In this document: positions 35,901 through 47,147 of the stretch, in pieces | Layout of the letters: every line of letters begins with the position of its first letter | Position numbering within the stretch: position 1 is the first letter of the stretch | NCBI GenBank assembly: GCA_963920575.1 | Contig: OY986969.1 | Coordinates: 15,237,288 to 15,301,287 of the forward strand | Direction: 5' to 3' | From: Narthecium ossifragum | Lineage: Eukaryota; Streptophyta; Magnoliopsida; Dioscoreales; Nartheciaceae | Length of the DNA stretch: 64,000 bases | Position numbers and translations under genes: made by a program | The notes under the pieces: model-generated | Told to the model about the DNA's origin: nothing | Database searches by the model: none | The model's input: the letters and a program-made list of their open reading frames with translations, nothing else

Positions 35901-37970
35901 ATCTATCATGGCCCATTCAAATTTAGTATTACCAATTGTACATGGGATAGTAAACATACCTGGATCTTTACACTTTGCAGAAATTTTTCTTTGAAAAATT
36001 ACAGAAACATTTTCACCTACTCTCACCTTCTCACATCCTTTAAGTTTATGTTTCCTCTTAATTGTGCACAATTCTTTCAAGAATTTAGCATAACGAGATA
36101 CTTGTTTAATAGCATCTAAGAGTGGAATATTTACCTCTCATCGGTGAAAAGTCTCATATAGATCTGAATTCTTCTCATATTTTCTAGATTCTGCTAAAGC
36201 CTGAGGAAAAGGAGGCACTGGTTTATAATCAGAAAGAGGTGGAAACTTACGTTTATGTACGTCATCGTCATCGAGAAAGTCTTTGTCCGCAACAAGATTT
36301 TGCTCTTTTCCTTGCGGTGACGATGCAGTGACTTCATTTGCTGGAATCTCAACTTCTTTACCACTTTTTAAAATGATTGCACTAGCATTTTCTCTTGGAT
36401 TTATTACCGTTTGAGAGGGTAATTTTCCCGAACTTTGAGCCTCTAGCTTACTAATTGCAGTCGCCATCTGGCCCACCTGATGTTCCAAACCTTGAACACT
36501 GGCCTTTGCCTCTTGTTGAAATTGTTTTGTCTCCTATTAAAATTGTAAAGTATTAGTAGCAAGGGATTTAATAATATCTTCTAAAGACATACCAGAATTA
36601 GGAGTTGGGTTTGGTTGTGGTCTCGGGGGGTATGACGGTCTATATTGCTGATATTACTGGCCAGTTGGGCGTATTTGACTTGTGGGCTGATTTACTTGTG
36701 GATTCCCGTAATTGAGGTGGGGATGATCCCTTCATCCCGGATTATACGTGTTCGAATAGGGATCATACTTACTTTGCGGTAGTTCAGGGAAACTACCCGC
36801 TGCATTCACCTGTTCACTGGGTTCCTCTTGAAGAGTTGGGCACATGTCGGTTGGATGTCCTACAACGGAACAAATCCCACAAACCTTCGCTGTTTGCATA
36901 TTACCTACAACTAATTGACAAATAAGAGAAGTTAGACTCGTAATCTTTTGTTCAAGAAATGAGACATTTACCTCATTAACATTTTTGAATAAGAATCAAG
37001 TCTAGTGTTAAATTGTAGAAAATTAGCCACAATATTTGCATTCAAGTTCCTCGCGGCTTCATGCATTTTATCCACCAAAGCTCCTCCACTAGCGGCATAA
37101 ATCATACTCCTGTCAGTGGTTAGTAAGCCCTCATAAAAATATTGGATAAGTAATTGCTCACAAATTTGATGATGGGGACAGCTTGCACATAGTTTCTTGA
37201 AATGTTCCCAATACTCGTGTAGAGACTCTCTGTTATGCTGCCTTACACCACATATCTCTTTCCGAATGTTGGCCGCCCTTGAAGCTGGGAAATATTTCTG
37301 CAAAAACAATCTCTTCATCTCGTTTCATGTGGTAATACTCCCCGAGGGTAAATAATAAAGCCAATCCTTAGCCGAATCCTTCAAACAAAATGGAAAGGCT
37401 CTCAATTTGATTTGATCTTCAGTCATCCCCATAGGTTTCATGCTTGTGCACACAACATGAAATTCTTTTAAATGCTTGTGAGGATCCTCACCTGTAAGTC
37501 AATGAAAAGTTGGTAAGAGATGTATTAGTCCATATTTCAATTCAAAAGTAGTAGTAGCATCCAAAGTAGGGAATGTAATGCATAAGGGTTGTTGATTCAA
37601 ATTTGGGGCTGCCAGTTCTTTCAAAGTCCGATTTCCGACCATGACTTCTTCCTCTTCTAATCCAAAATCGCTAGCAAATGGGAAATCAAGATCCAAATCG
37701 TTCTCCTCAAAGTTTCTCCGAACTTCCCTCCTTAACCTGTGTAAAGTTCTTTCTATCTCTGGATCGTACTGTAAATCACCTTGATTAAAAGATCGAGCGA
37801 TACTCATACACAATCAAGAAGATTCCGGTGAACCGAGAAAAACAAATTAAGAGAAGATCTAGAGAAATGAAGATAAATAAAAATCCTACACTAAAGCACT
37901 AATAAATGAAGTAAACTCTCTTTTTTATGAAATAAAGATCACAATAAGCACACACATCAACTAGAAACAC

Positions 37971-37988
37971 TCCCTGGCAACGGCTCCA
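37971..37988 (-). other. Primer binding site of A2 (two mismatches)
   Basis: TCCCTGGCAACGGCTCCA on plus, 16 of 18 matches to the A1/C site; five bases from the 5' LTR. Confidence 0.8.
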
Positions 37989-37993
37989 AAATT

Positions 37994-39575
37994 TGATGTG
38001 ATGTCACAAGCAACCAAAATTAAAACAAATACTCGTTAAAATAAATGTAGCAGTGCGAGTACGAGTCGATCCAATGAAGAGTGTTTAGCCTGGTTTTGTG
38101 CTTAGTGAACAAAGATGGCGGGTTTTAAGCGTGAGGAAAACAGTAAAGAAACAATCTAAAGCGAAAAATCGAATTGAATCAAGAGAACAAACCTTGGTCT
38201 AAGTCAACATCCACCATCGGAATCCAACAACTGATCATTCATGCAAAAATATACTAGTTCATATCTCGAATATTCACCGTTCGAATTAAATTCGAATCTC
38301 TCCTCACTCATAGTTAATTAGAAACAAGCGATCGAATAAACCCTAACTACTAAACAATCCAAGACACGCGCTGTAGATTTAATCCAGTAGCAGCATTAAG
38401 AATAGGAGATCAATGAAGCTAAACATCACAAGCACACGCGGTTGCATTTAATCTAGTCGAATATTCTTCCTAAGATCTATTAATCTCTGAAACACAGTAA
38501 ATCAATAGATTTAAGTTGCTTTGCAGATTAGAGGGATCAACTAATTACGGATTTGATATCCAACCTAGCAGTAGATCGCAATGATTAATAAACTAGTAGG
38601 CTTCCTAACTTAGACAATACAATCATGAACATCCAATCACAGAAGAACATTCAATACTCAAGTATAAACTGAAGAATAAAAATAGATTAGATCTCATAGT
38701 TTCATTGATTCCGAGGTTTCAGTTTCCTTGACCAAGAATCAAGATTTAGCCACGCAAGGCCATCCAGAACAATCCTCAAAAGATTCCAAGAAGCTAGAGA
38801 AAACATAGGGAAAATATAAGAGTAGAAAGTAGCATTCAAAAGTATCCAGGAATCCCCCCTCAAACCCTAGAAAGAGTCCTATTTATAGCCTTAAAGTGTC
38901 TCCATCCTCGAATTAGATATGAGTCGTTAATTGTCTTCATTGTGAAGGTAATATTTATCCTTCCATAGGTGTAAGATCGATCCTTTGATATCAAAATCTT
39001 CAATTTCTGGCTACACCCGAGGAAGATCGATCCTTGGATAGAAGCATGATTGATCCTTCTCAGTAGGATGGATCCTTCGATAGGAGAAAGATCGATCCTT
39101 CTCTTCGACGATTTCCTCAATATTCTCGAGTGAAAGGAGGATTGATCATTCTGTGATCATCTGAAAAGTATGCTCTCTGTCATGTCTGTCTGCATAAAAG
39201 GATCGATCCTTTTAGGGAAAATGATCGATCTTTCTTTCATGAGTATTTACTGTTTTGCCATCCAGACTGCGCCATTGGTACTAAAATTGTCGTAACTTCC
39301 TCTAGGAAACTCGGAATCACGAACCGTAAAATTCTCCAAAAAACTAGACTTCAAGAGCTTTCCAAACATTTATGGAACATCATCTGGTTCTTCATGAGAA
39401 GGTACAGTTTAATCTTTCAAGTTGATCCATATACTCTTTTCAGCTTCTTTTCGACTTAAGGATTTCAATTGTATCCTTAATCAAAATATAAGAATAATGA
39501 GTGTATTTAGGTACCAAATAAGCACAGGAGGCTAAGTATTAAGGGGTAAAAATATAACATTATGCATCATCATCA
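37994..39575 (-). mobile_element. 5' LTR of A2
   Basis: 1582 bp, begins (minus) TGATGATGATGCATAATG. TATA box TATTTATA on plus at 38880-38887, GATCGATC array 38960-39230, shared U3 block 39250-39400. Confidence 0.88.
38960..39230 (-). promoter_or_regulatory. U3 GATCGATC array of A2 5' LTR
   Basis: GATCGATCCTT-type sites, several decayed to GATTGATC, ~70 bases upstream of the TATA box in minus sense. Confidence 0.7.
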
Positions 39576-39764
39576 ACGAACCTCCTGTAGTATCCCGCCA
39601 AGCCGAGGAAGCTGCGGACCTCGAACACTGTCGTCGGTCTCTGCCACTGTAGCACTGCCTCGACTTTGGTCGGATCAACTGAAATGCCTGCCACTGACAC
39701 CACATGCCCCAAAAACTATACCTCAGGAAGCCAGACCTCACACTTGGAGGCCTTGGCATACAGT

Positions 39765-41230
39765 CTATGTGATCGCTTACAAACGTCGTCGTTAAAACGT
39801 TGCAAACTCATTCACATATAAATTTATAATCCTTATTCAATTACTACACTACTAGGTAGAAATAGCGGTGAAGTCCAGAGTCAATCCACAGGAAAACCGT
39901 TGGAAACTGAAATCAATTCTCAAAACCCTAAAATTAAGGAAAAGAATCAAAGATAGAATAGAGTTATCTAAACTAATAAATAAAAGAGATAAAATATTGA
40001 TCAATTTGAATCAATGGATAAGTGACTTAGGAATTACTCAATCCGCCCTAGTTTCACCTTCAATCTTCTCTAGTTATCCTCTTGTTCTCTTCTCTCAACA
40101 TTATGAATCCACAGCTTCTTAAGCTTACATGAATCCCTAAAATAAGGTCTATGTTTCCAACGGCAAAATCTATCTTTGTTTAGCATAAATCATCTTTGGT
40201 CCTACGATTACATTAAATTATTCTACTTCTAATGACCTTAGAATGACTTATCTTCACGTAGCATAGACTATCTCAAAGGTAAACCAAAAACCACATGAAA
40301 ACCATCCTATGAATCTCTACAATCAATCACAGAAATCATGTAGGACTGAAAATACGTCAAGGATCTCTGTTCCCTCAACTCTACTAACATTAAAAATCAT
40401 ATTCATAAGATCATGTCTTGAGAAGATTACAAGATTCAAACCAAAGAAGATAGAAAACTACATTAGGGTTTCATGAATAATCCTAAGTATAAGAATCAGC
40501 AACTCATCTTTTGGATGAAAGCCATCGGGTTGGAATAGGAAGCTGTCACCATCCACATCCTCTCCTTCTTCTTCTTCCTCCTCCAAAGATTGACAAAAAG
40601 ATGAGAAGTTTTGCTGTAATAACCCCTTTTTATAATAAAACCCCTTAATCCCGGAATTAGGGTTATGGCTAAGTTGAGTTGGACCTCTAGTGCAACTCGG
40701 AAATCCTAGTTTAATTCTGACTACCTCTTCTGGTCGCGACTGGGTTCAACCCGTCCGGAATTTGGAAATGTGCTCAACATGAAACATGTAGATTAGGAAA
40801 TCTTCTATCCTCCCCCGAAGATTTTATAATATTTAGACTTATCTAGAATATTTGGAGAATATTCTCCCGCACATTGACTGACCAGTCTTTCAGCAGCTAA
40901 ATATCTTCATCTTCTTCAAAACTGCTATCCATCCATCAGGAATCTCTGAACGTGTCCAACATGAAAGTTGTACGTCTTGATGTCTTCTACATGTCACCCA
41001 AATTTCAGAATATTTGGACTTATAAAGAATTTCTGGGGAATATTCTCCTGATAGGCGATGAAACAGTCTTTATCATATAAATTCATCTTTTTAGCTGAAT
41101 TCATTGTATTTCTTCTCATATCATGATTAAATCTGAAATCAACTAACAAACAATTAAATACAACTACTCTTGGCCTAACAAAGATAATTTAAGGGGTTTA
41201 ATTAGGAATAATTAGTGACTTATCACTATG
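39765..41230. other. Target-site duplication of D-family solo LTR (CTATG)
   Basis: CTATG at 39765-39769 and 41226-41230, perfect. Confidence 0.92.
39770..41225 (-). mobile_element. Solo LTR of family D
   Basis: 1456 bp; minus strand TGATAAGTCACTAATTATTCC...GCGATCA. It aligns over most of its length with the D LTRs (13635-14229 and 28447-29795) and is the most complete copy of this LTR in the window. A perfect target duplication within the alpha RT shows a solo LTR. No gene. Confidence 0.92.
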
Positions 41231-42118
41231 TCCTCTCAGTAGCTGCAACACCGTCCTCAGATGCTGCCCGTGCTCCTCCTCTATGCGTGAGTAGACTAGG
41301 ATGTCGTTGACGAACACCACCATGAACTGATCTATGTACGGTCGGAAGACCCTCTGCATCAGATCCATGAAGGCCGATAGTGCGTTCGTCTGGCCGAACG
41401 ACATCACCGTGAACTCGTACAACCCGTACCTCGTACGAAACTCATCTTTAGGATGTCGCAATCCCGAATCCTCAGTTGATGGTAGCCGATACGGAGATCG
41501 ATCTTTGAAAAGACCGAAGAACCTCGGAGCTGGTCTAACAAGTCATCGATCCACGGCATCGGATACTTGTTCTTCACCGTCACCCTGTTCAGTTTCCTGT
41601 AATCAATGCAAAGACGAAGCGTACCGTCCTTCTTCTTTGCGATCAACACAGGAGCTGCCCAAGGTGACGTGCTGGCACGAATGAAACCTCTACCGATCTA
41701 CCCGTCCAGCTGGATCCTCAGCTCCCTCTGCTCTGCTGCCGTCATCCTGAAAGATGGCAAAGAGATCGGCCTGGTGCCCGGTACAAGATCTATCTGGAAG
41801 TCTACCGCTCTGGAAGAAGGAAGACCTGGTAGCTCGTCTGGAAAGACATCAGCAAGCTCACAAACTACTGCAGGTAAACTGCTCTCTCGACTGCCCTCTG
41901 CAGCGATCAAGGAAAGGCGCGCCAGTAAAGCTGACAGCTAGCCCTCGCGCATAGGAAAACAACAACTCACGAGGGAATCGGCCGACTGGCGATCCCCCAA
42001 CAAAACAAAACGAGCGCCGTCAAATGTCCAAGCAGTTACCCTGCGATGACCACAGTCGATGATGGCTCGGTATGAAGTCAGCCAATCCATACCGAGAATC
42101 ACATCAAACCCGACCATG

Positions 42119-42560
42119 TCTAGCGTCCCCCGTCGAGCTTGAACGTGGCAAGTCTGACCCGAACCCGGTCATCCTGGAAGAACAGAGTGTCAAGGACGCG
42201 ACTGACTCCCTCCAGCCAGTCGTCCGCCACCGTTGGGTCGCCCCCAGCACCGCTGAACCTAGGAGGGTTCAGCCTTTGGAAGTCGACCACCGCTGTCACA
42301 ACAGCACGCTGGTCAAGTGGAGGAGAGACCTCAATCCTCGGCTCTGGCTCTGGTGCAGGTACCCAGGGCAGGGATGCGTTTTCCCCTAAGGCCCGTCGAG
42401 CGGCGCGCTCGTTGCACGCACTATCACGACCCAAGACTGGACAGCTAGCCCAACTCCCTGTCATCTGCACGTTTACCAGAGACAACAAGCGTCCACTTAT
42501 AAGAAACCGAAACATAACAACAATCAAGAAAGCAAAAGAACTTCACACATGAGCAGGAAC
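42119..42560 (-). pseudogene. Del/Tekay Gag N-terminal part of alpha, fused by deletion to protease
   Basis: Minus-strand FQRLNPPRFSGAGG, DPTVADDWLEGV and VRVRLATFKLDGG are typical of the Gag N-terminal core of Tekay-type elements. Directly after LDGGR the sequence jumps to the protease tail, so the Gag C-terminus, zinc knuckle and protease active site are deleted. Confidence 0.8.
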
Positions 42561-42653
42561 AAGCACACAGGGATGCTCTACTCCTAGAACTATCCCAATC
42601 CATTCTCAAAACCTCAACCGCAAGCCTAATCCTATCCCTAGGACCTACATCCT

Positions 42654-42665
42654 GCTCTGATACCA
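42654..42665 (-). other. Primer binding site of alpha (initiator tRNA-Met type)
   Basis: TGGTATCAGAGC on the minus strand, three bases from the LTR end; the standard initiator-Met primer site of Del/Tekay elements. Confidence 0.85.
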
Positions 42666-43937
42666 AGTTGTCACACCCCGACCCAGAAAACCCATCCGGG
42701 CCGAGGCGTGAGGGTTCCTATTACTATTCACATCCAAACTAGCGCGATGCAAGCGTAAAACCTTGATAATTTAAACAATTTAACTTCCAAGGTTAAAGCT
42801 ATAATTCAATTAAAGGAAACATCATGTTGTATTGTTTAAACATCCGATACAAATTCTTATCAAACTCCTCCAAGTGAAATATTATACATTTAATCCAAAA
42901 GAAACCTCGAAAGATGTCTATAATATACATAATCCATTGAAAGTACAACTGTCATCCCACGGTGACCTCAAGTGCCTCTAGAAGTCGTCGTGCCGCCAAA
43001 AGTTGATACTACCGGCTCTACTGAAGAAGAACTGGCGCCTGCACCTACAAACGCAGCCCGGGTAGGAGTGAGCGATAAGCTCAATAGAGTTTCACTCTAT
43101 GGCACACTGAAGGGGGGAAAACAACAACTGCGATGTCTCTCCGCCAAAGCCTAAGGAATGCCATGGGATCCCACAGCCCCTATGGACTCCCCAAGGGATC
43201 CTACTCTTCTCAACAGACCACGCTGGGAACATCAACCAACACGCTGGGAGGAACAAGAACCAGGACTAGTAGGATCACCCTTACCCAGCAGGAAACTACT
43301 GCTTGGGGACCATGTCAAGGACATCGACAACCATCTTTAGCACTTGGCCTTGGAGGAACAACACGACCTCTAAACCTCAAAGCAATATGATCATAGCCAA
43401 CTACATCATATCCTCGATAACATGAAGATTCTAATGATACAATCACGTCCTAAACCTTACTACCCAGCCACGGTCCTAAGACTAGATCCGAGCTACCCGA
43501 GAGCCTAGGATCGGCGATCAACCCATCGCCCCACCTATCCTGACATGCCTTTAATGCATACAGTGCATGAACCTATGCAAACATCTAACCTAGATGTCTC
43601 TATATGTCACAACATCAATTGATAAGTTCAACAGTTATACAATAGCCCTCGTCACTCGCCGGCAACGGGCTAAGGCTCCACAATACCACGTAAGCTAGCA
43701 CTCATAGCTAGTTAACTACCAGGCAAACGATAAGCATTTAAATTACCATCCAACTAAGTATTTAAATGCGAGTCGATCCACAAATTTACCAAAAAGGGTA
43801 AACGCACGTTTTCAAATCTCAATGAAAATCCATTGAAAACTCCGTGATAACAACAAGCATGCTTCCTAACATGATTGGATATCTATCATGAACGAAAAGG
43901 CAATCAAAGGAAGCCAGAAAACCCTATTCAGGGGCTC

Positions 43938-44280
43938 ACGGTCGATGCGTCGGTCGACCGTGAGCCACGGTCGATGTGACGGTCGACCGTGAGACCAAAA
44001 ATGAGAAAGAGCACAAGGGTCACGGTCGATCAGGACATCGAACGTGGGAAGCCAAAAAGGAGGCAGAGCCTCACAGTCGATGCGACGGTCGATCCGACGG
44101 TCGACCGTGAGTTAGAGTGGGAAAAAGGGTATGTACCCGTGGTCGATCGGAGCATCGACCCTAGGAGACCCAAAGTGAGACAGAGCCTCACGGTCAATGC
44201 GATGGTCGATCCGAAGGTCGACCGTGAGACCCAAAATAAGCGTGCCAACGCCTGACGGTCGATCCAACGGTCGACCGTCA
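43938..44280 (-). promoter_or_regulatory. GGTCGACCGT palindrome array of Del-2 LTR
   Basis: Repeated CACGGTCGATG...ACGGTCGACCGTGAG units, with a GAGACAGAGCCTCACGG spacer recurring at about 44060 and 44175. Each unit holds a half site GGTCGAT plus a full palindrome ACGGTCGACCGT. Confidence 0.75.
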
Positions 44281-44745
44281 AGCCTGGTGCACAGTTCCTA
44301 CGAACAGTGCCAGAAATCCAATTTTTTGGATTTGATCTATCAAAGCTCATTGGAAAACGATGAAACTTTGCATACACACATAACAAATGATGGGGAAACT
44401 ATTGATATGAAGTGAACACGACTTTGATGGTTAAATCTCAAACCTAGGTCTAAATGGACGAAAACCGACAACCCAGCGATAATACGAGAATCATCCGATA
44501 AAATACGAAAACCAAATGGTAGAGATACTCTAAGCAAGCTAAAACACTCATGTATTAAGCTAGACAATATTCTACCATGTATTCCTACGTCAAAAACACA
44601 ATAAACCTATCCTAGGAGAACCCAATCACACGATCGGGGTAGAAACACATACTTGATCAAGTAGGGCAGCTCCTCCCCGTGTTCCCCAAGCTCGATCGCC
44701 AAGATCCGCTCCTCAAAGATCGCGCCTCCAAGCCCTAGCTCAACC

Positions 44746-44750
<5 letters not shown>

Positions 44751-44795
<45 letters not shown>
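44751..44795. repeat. (GA)n microsatellite
   Basis: An uninterrupted GA run of about 22 units inside the alpha LTR. Confidence 0.95.
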
Positions 44796-44801
<6 letters not shown>

Positions 44802-45145
44802 AGACAACGATAGCAGAGGAAGGACAAAGAAAGGAAAGAGAGAGAAGTCAGGTATTTGTAGAGATCAGGATCTGATCTCGGTCGTCCGATTCGATCTTTC
44901 CCGATCGAGCTTTGATCTTCCGATCAAAGGCACCCTTAAGGTTCTAATCAATCACATACATCAATCCAAGGCCGTGTGTACATTACGCGGGTGTGAAATC
45001 GACCACCGGGCGCAATTTACCAAATTGCCCCTGGGGTCACAAGAGCAATATGAACAACCTGATCGTACCCGACGCGAAACCAAATCAACAGAAAATGGCC
45101 CTCGACCCACGCGATCGAGCTAGGTCAGAGGAACGGGTCCTCACA

Positions 45146-45209
45146 ACCTAACATCCTTAAAAAGAATTTCATCTCGAAATTCAATAGGTTAGAGGAACGG
45201 GTCCTCACA
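45146..45209 (-). mobile_element. Remnant of a second Del copy: 3'-internal end joined to LTR start
   Basis: On the minus strand, 23 bases of LTR start (TGTGAGGACCCGTTCCTCT...) are followed by GAATTTCGAGATGAAATTC and TTTTTAAGGATGTTAGGT, the usual end of a Del/Tekay internal region, then by the full LTR. A collapsed tandem or recombined element. Confidence 0.65.
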
Positions 45210-46131
45210 TGAAGTGTAGACACGAACTGGATGCCACAGGGAGAATGCAATTGCTAAGAAAATTGATGGAGCTAAACGAACCTAAGTCGACTTATGTTCT
45301 TGAGCCATAAGGGAAGATGATGACTCGTGGTAGGCCAAGCGCAAAGGAAAAGAAGAAGATGAACTCAACACGACGTGACCCGTCTGCTTTTGAGTGTGGA
45401 CCTTCTTTTAAAGATAGTAATGAGATGCCCATTGAAGTGACTCCTATATCTTCCAAGAAACCAAGGGCAAAGAAGGATAGAAAGTTAGAGGATAAAGTAT
45501 ACGAAATATGTTGTACAAAGTCGAATTACATGTTATAGTTTCCACAGGGGCTGAGAGATTATGTACTATATGTTAAAGATGTCCTTGCAGACGGTAATTG
45601 CGGATTTAGAGCTATAGTTGCTCTACTGGGATTTACCGAGGATGGATGGGCTGAAATCAGGAAGGGTCTTATCTTTGAGCTGCGTGCTCACTATGATGGC
45701 TATGTCTCATTGTATGGTGGACCGGATCGGGGTGCAAATCTCATGTACTCGTTATCATTTTTTGAAAATGTCCCCGCATATGATCGGTGGATGACAATGC
45801 CATATATGGATTATCTTATAGCCTCACACTGCTCCATCGTTCTGCTTACTATATCTACCAGACAGTGTTTGACATTTTTGCCACTTTGGACCGCCCCACC
45901 CTCGAAAGCCGCACGGAGGATCATCGCGATCGGGTTTGTCAATGAAAATCACTTTGTACAACTGCACATGAAGCCTAGTTGTCCAATGGTGCCACCAGTC
46001 AGAAGTTGGGCCATGTATCGTCTTTGATGTGCTGAAGAATGGGATTCCTATGACGAGGAATATAAGTTATTCATGAACATAACCCCAAGTTCAGTTGCTT
46101 CCAGGGATAATATTGAACTTGGTGAGTACTG
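45210..46131 (+). pseudogene. Mutator-like transposase tail with OTU cysteine-protease domain
   Basis: A plus-strand frame with in-frame stops at 45308, 45536 and 46025 and no frameshift. It reads LNEPKSTYVLEP, then TRGRPSAKEKKKMNSTRRDP, the typical end of a FAR1/MULE-type transposase, and an OTU domain. The OTU catalytic Cys lies in DVLADGNCGFRA and the His in GFVNENHFVQLHMK; between them are YDRWMTMPYMDYLIASH and LTFLPLWTAPP. The N-terminal transposase core is missing, cut by the Del element at 45209. Plant MULEs with such OTU tails are known. Catalytic residues are visible but the gene is dead here. Confidence 0.8.
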
Positions 46132-46986
46132 AAATCTTGTGTACTTTGTATATATTGCAGACTGGATCTTTTTGTACTCAGTTGCTAACATATTGCAAAC
46201 ATGTATATGACTGAAGTCTAACCTATGTGTGATCAATTTTTTGACGAATCGCATGATAACAGCAATCAGTTGAAAAAAGAAGGTAATCAACTGTTTGTAT
46301 TTATAGTTGAAAAAGGAATGTAAACAATTTTTTGCACTTACTATGTAATTAGTATGTGATCTGCTTGTAGATTTCAACTTTCTGAACATATTTTATGTAA
46401 TAGCTACTTTTCATGCTTAATTTGGGTATTGTTGAATGTACCTGGTTACTTGGGAATGTATGTATTTACTGTTTGTATTTACAGTTGAAAAAGGAATGTA
46501 ATCAGTTTTTTGTTCTTAGTATGTGAGCTTTCTGTGCTCAGTTTGGTATTTATAGTTTCAAAGTTGGATGAAGTTTCTGTGCTCAGTTTGGTATTGTTTT
46601 ATGTAGTTGCTAGCTGGGAATATAATCAACTGTTGTATTTACAGTTGACAAAGGAATGTATGTAAATACATATGAAAAAGGAATGTAATCAATTTTTTGT
46701 GGTTAGTGTGTACACTTGTTGTATAATTCAAAGTCCGATGTAATAAACTTTATGTAGATATAGTATCTAATAGCTACTTTTTTGCTCAGTTTGGAGAGTG
46801 TTTCATGGCCGAGTACATATTGGTACAATGTTACCGATATATATCATATCCATCAGTAGTAAGTAACCGGTTCGGGGCGACTCTACTCAATATAAAACCA
46901 CCGATTCACTAACGGTATAAATGTACCGATATATCCTAAACATATCGGTACAAAGGAACTGTTTTGGAGCGTATATAGCATGTATA
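46132..46986. repeat. AT-rich DNA with degenerate direct repeats and an inverted repeat
   Basis: A unit of the type GTATTTA(T/C)AGTTGAAAAAGG + AATGTAA(T/A)CA(A/G)TTTTTTG occurs at 46297-46334 and 46475-46512, with partial copies at 46635 and 46671. CTGTGCTCAGTTTGGTATT occurs twice (~46531, ~46578). A perfect 11-bp inverted repeat TGTACCGATAT / ATATCGGTACA lies at 46922-46952. Possibly the non-coding end of the Mutator element; no gene. Confidence 0.5.
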
Positions 46987-47147
46987 TCTGAGGACTTGTC
47001 CCTCTACTCCTGGATCAACCGTCTAGGTCGGGCCCGTGTCTCATTGTGGACCGCAAGGGCAATTTGGTAATTGCGCCTTGTCTGTTTGTTTCACACCCGC
47101 GTGGTGCACACACAGCCCCTTTTGTTTGGTTTCCATGTCTACTAGAA
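46987..47147 (+). mobile_element. Del/Tekay LTR stump (5' end)
   Basis: TCTGAGGACTTGTCCCTCTAC, GGGCAATTTGGTAATTGCGC and CACACCCGCG match the starts of the Del LTRs at 32979 and 45145 (read on minus). Broken at 47147 by A3. Confidence 0.75.

Larger units (their letters stand above)
30245..37807 (-). pseudogene. Athila Gag-Pol of A2, degenerate and split by a Del-1 solo LTR
   Basis: Starts at ATG 37807 (MSIARSFNQGD), ends at TAA 30245-30247. Recognisable parts: Gag 36960-37807, a decayed zinc knuckle (CGICSVVGHPTDMC on minus, ~36870), protease DLGAS (~35900), [11 protein letters not shown] to FMDDF (34430-35038), RNase H (33740-34420), integrase HHCC and first catalytic Asp (33122-33600). After the solo LTR (30770-32979) come the E-containing end and the C-terminal domain (30245-30764). 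There are many in-frame stops and at least two frameshifts (between 36968 and 36488, and near 35313). More decayed than A1. Confidence 0.88.
11135..39575 (-). mobile_element. Athila-type Ty3/Gypsy element A2 (degenerate, with nested insertions)
   Basis: Minus-strand Athila element. 5' LTR 37994-39575, PBS 37971-37988, gag-pol remains 30245-37807, 3' non-coding DNA split between 29796-30244 and 12709-13634, 3' LTR 11135-12708. It contains the solo Del-1 LTR (30770-32979) and element D (13635-29795), which in turn contains A1. Without insertions A2 is about 10 kb, close to A1 in length and closely related to it in sequence. Confidence 0.85.
11130..39580. other. Target-site duplication of element A2 (ACGAT / ACGAA)
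   Basis: ACGAT at 11130-11134 and ACGAA at 39576-39580, four of five matching. Removing A2 and one copy rejoins the alpha pol frame exactly, which confirms the insertion. Confidence 0.8.
39576..42118 (-). pseudogene. Del/Tekay protease-RT of alpha (split by a solo LTR)
   Basis: Minus strand. From ~42118 it reads the protease tail DVILGMDWLTSY, then [31 protein letters not shown] and [15 protein letters not shown], a frameshift near 41450, then [12 protein letters not shown] and FVNDILVYS (the usual FIDD catalytic motif with D to N), to 41231. After the solo LTR it continues with LYAKASKCEVWL and [13 protein letters not shown] to the A2 junction. Stops and the N at the active site make it inactive. 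Confidence 0.88.
10805..45145 (-). mobile_element. Del/Tekay Ty3/Gypsy element alpha (decayed, heavily interrupted)
   Basis: Minus-strand element with its 5' LTR at 42669-45145, an initiator-Met PBS at 42654-42665, a gag-protease deletion fusion near 42118, and RT split by a solo LTR (39770-41225) and by the whole A2 element (11135-39575). The RNase H fragment is at 10805-11134. Integrase and 3' LTR are outside the window. The two pol halves flanking A2 are contiguous in reading frame once one 5-bp duplication is removed. Confidence 0.8.
42669..45145 (-). mobile_element. LTR of alpha (Del/Tekay type, Del-2)
   Basis: 2477 bp; minus strand TGTGAGGACCCGTTCC...GGGGTGTGACA. Followed by the PBS, so a 5' LTR by position, but also preceded by a 3'-internal remnant (45146-45209). 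It contains a GGTCGACCGT palindrome array (43938-44280) where Del-1 has GATCGATC, and a (GA) run at 44751-44795. The left 1.2 kb matches beta (9609-10804). Confidence 0.88.

Noticed and set aside
42972..43390. Plus-strand open frames in the alpha LTR
   Set aside because: They lie within the LTR, on the antisense strand, with no domain.
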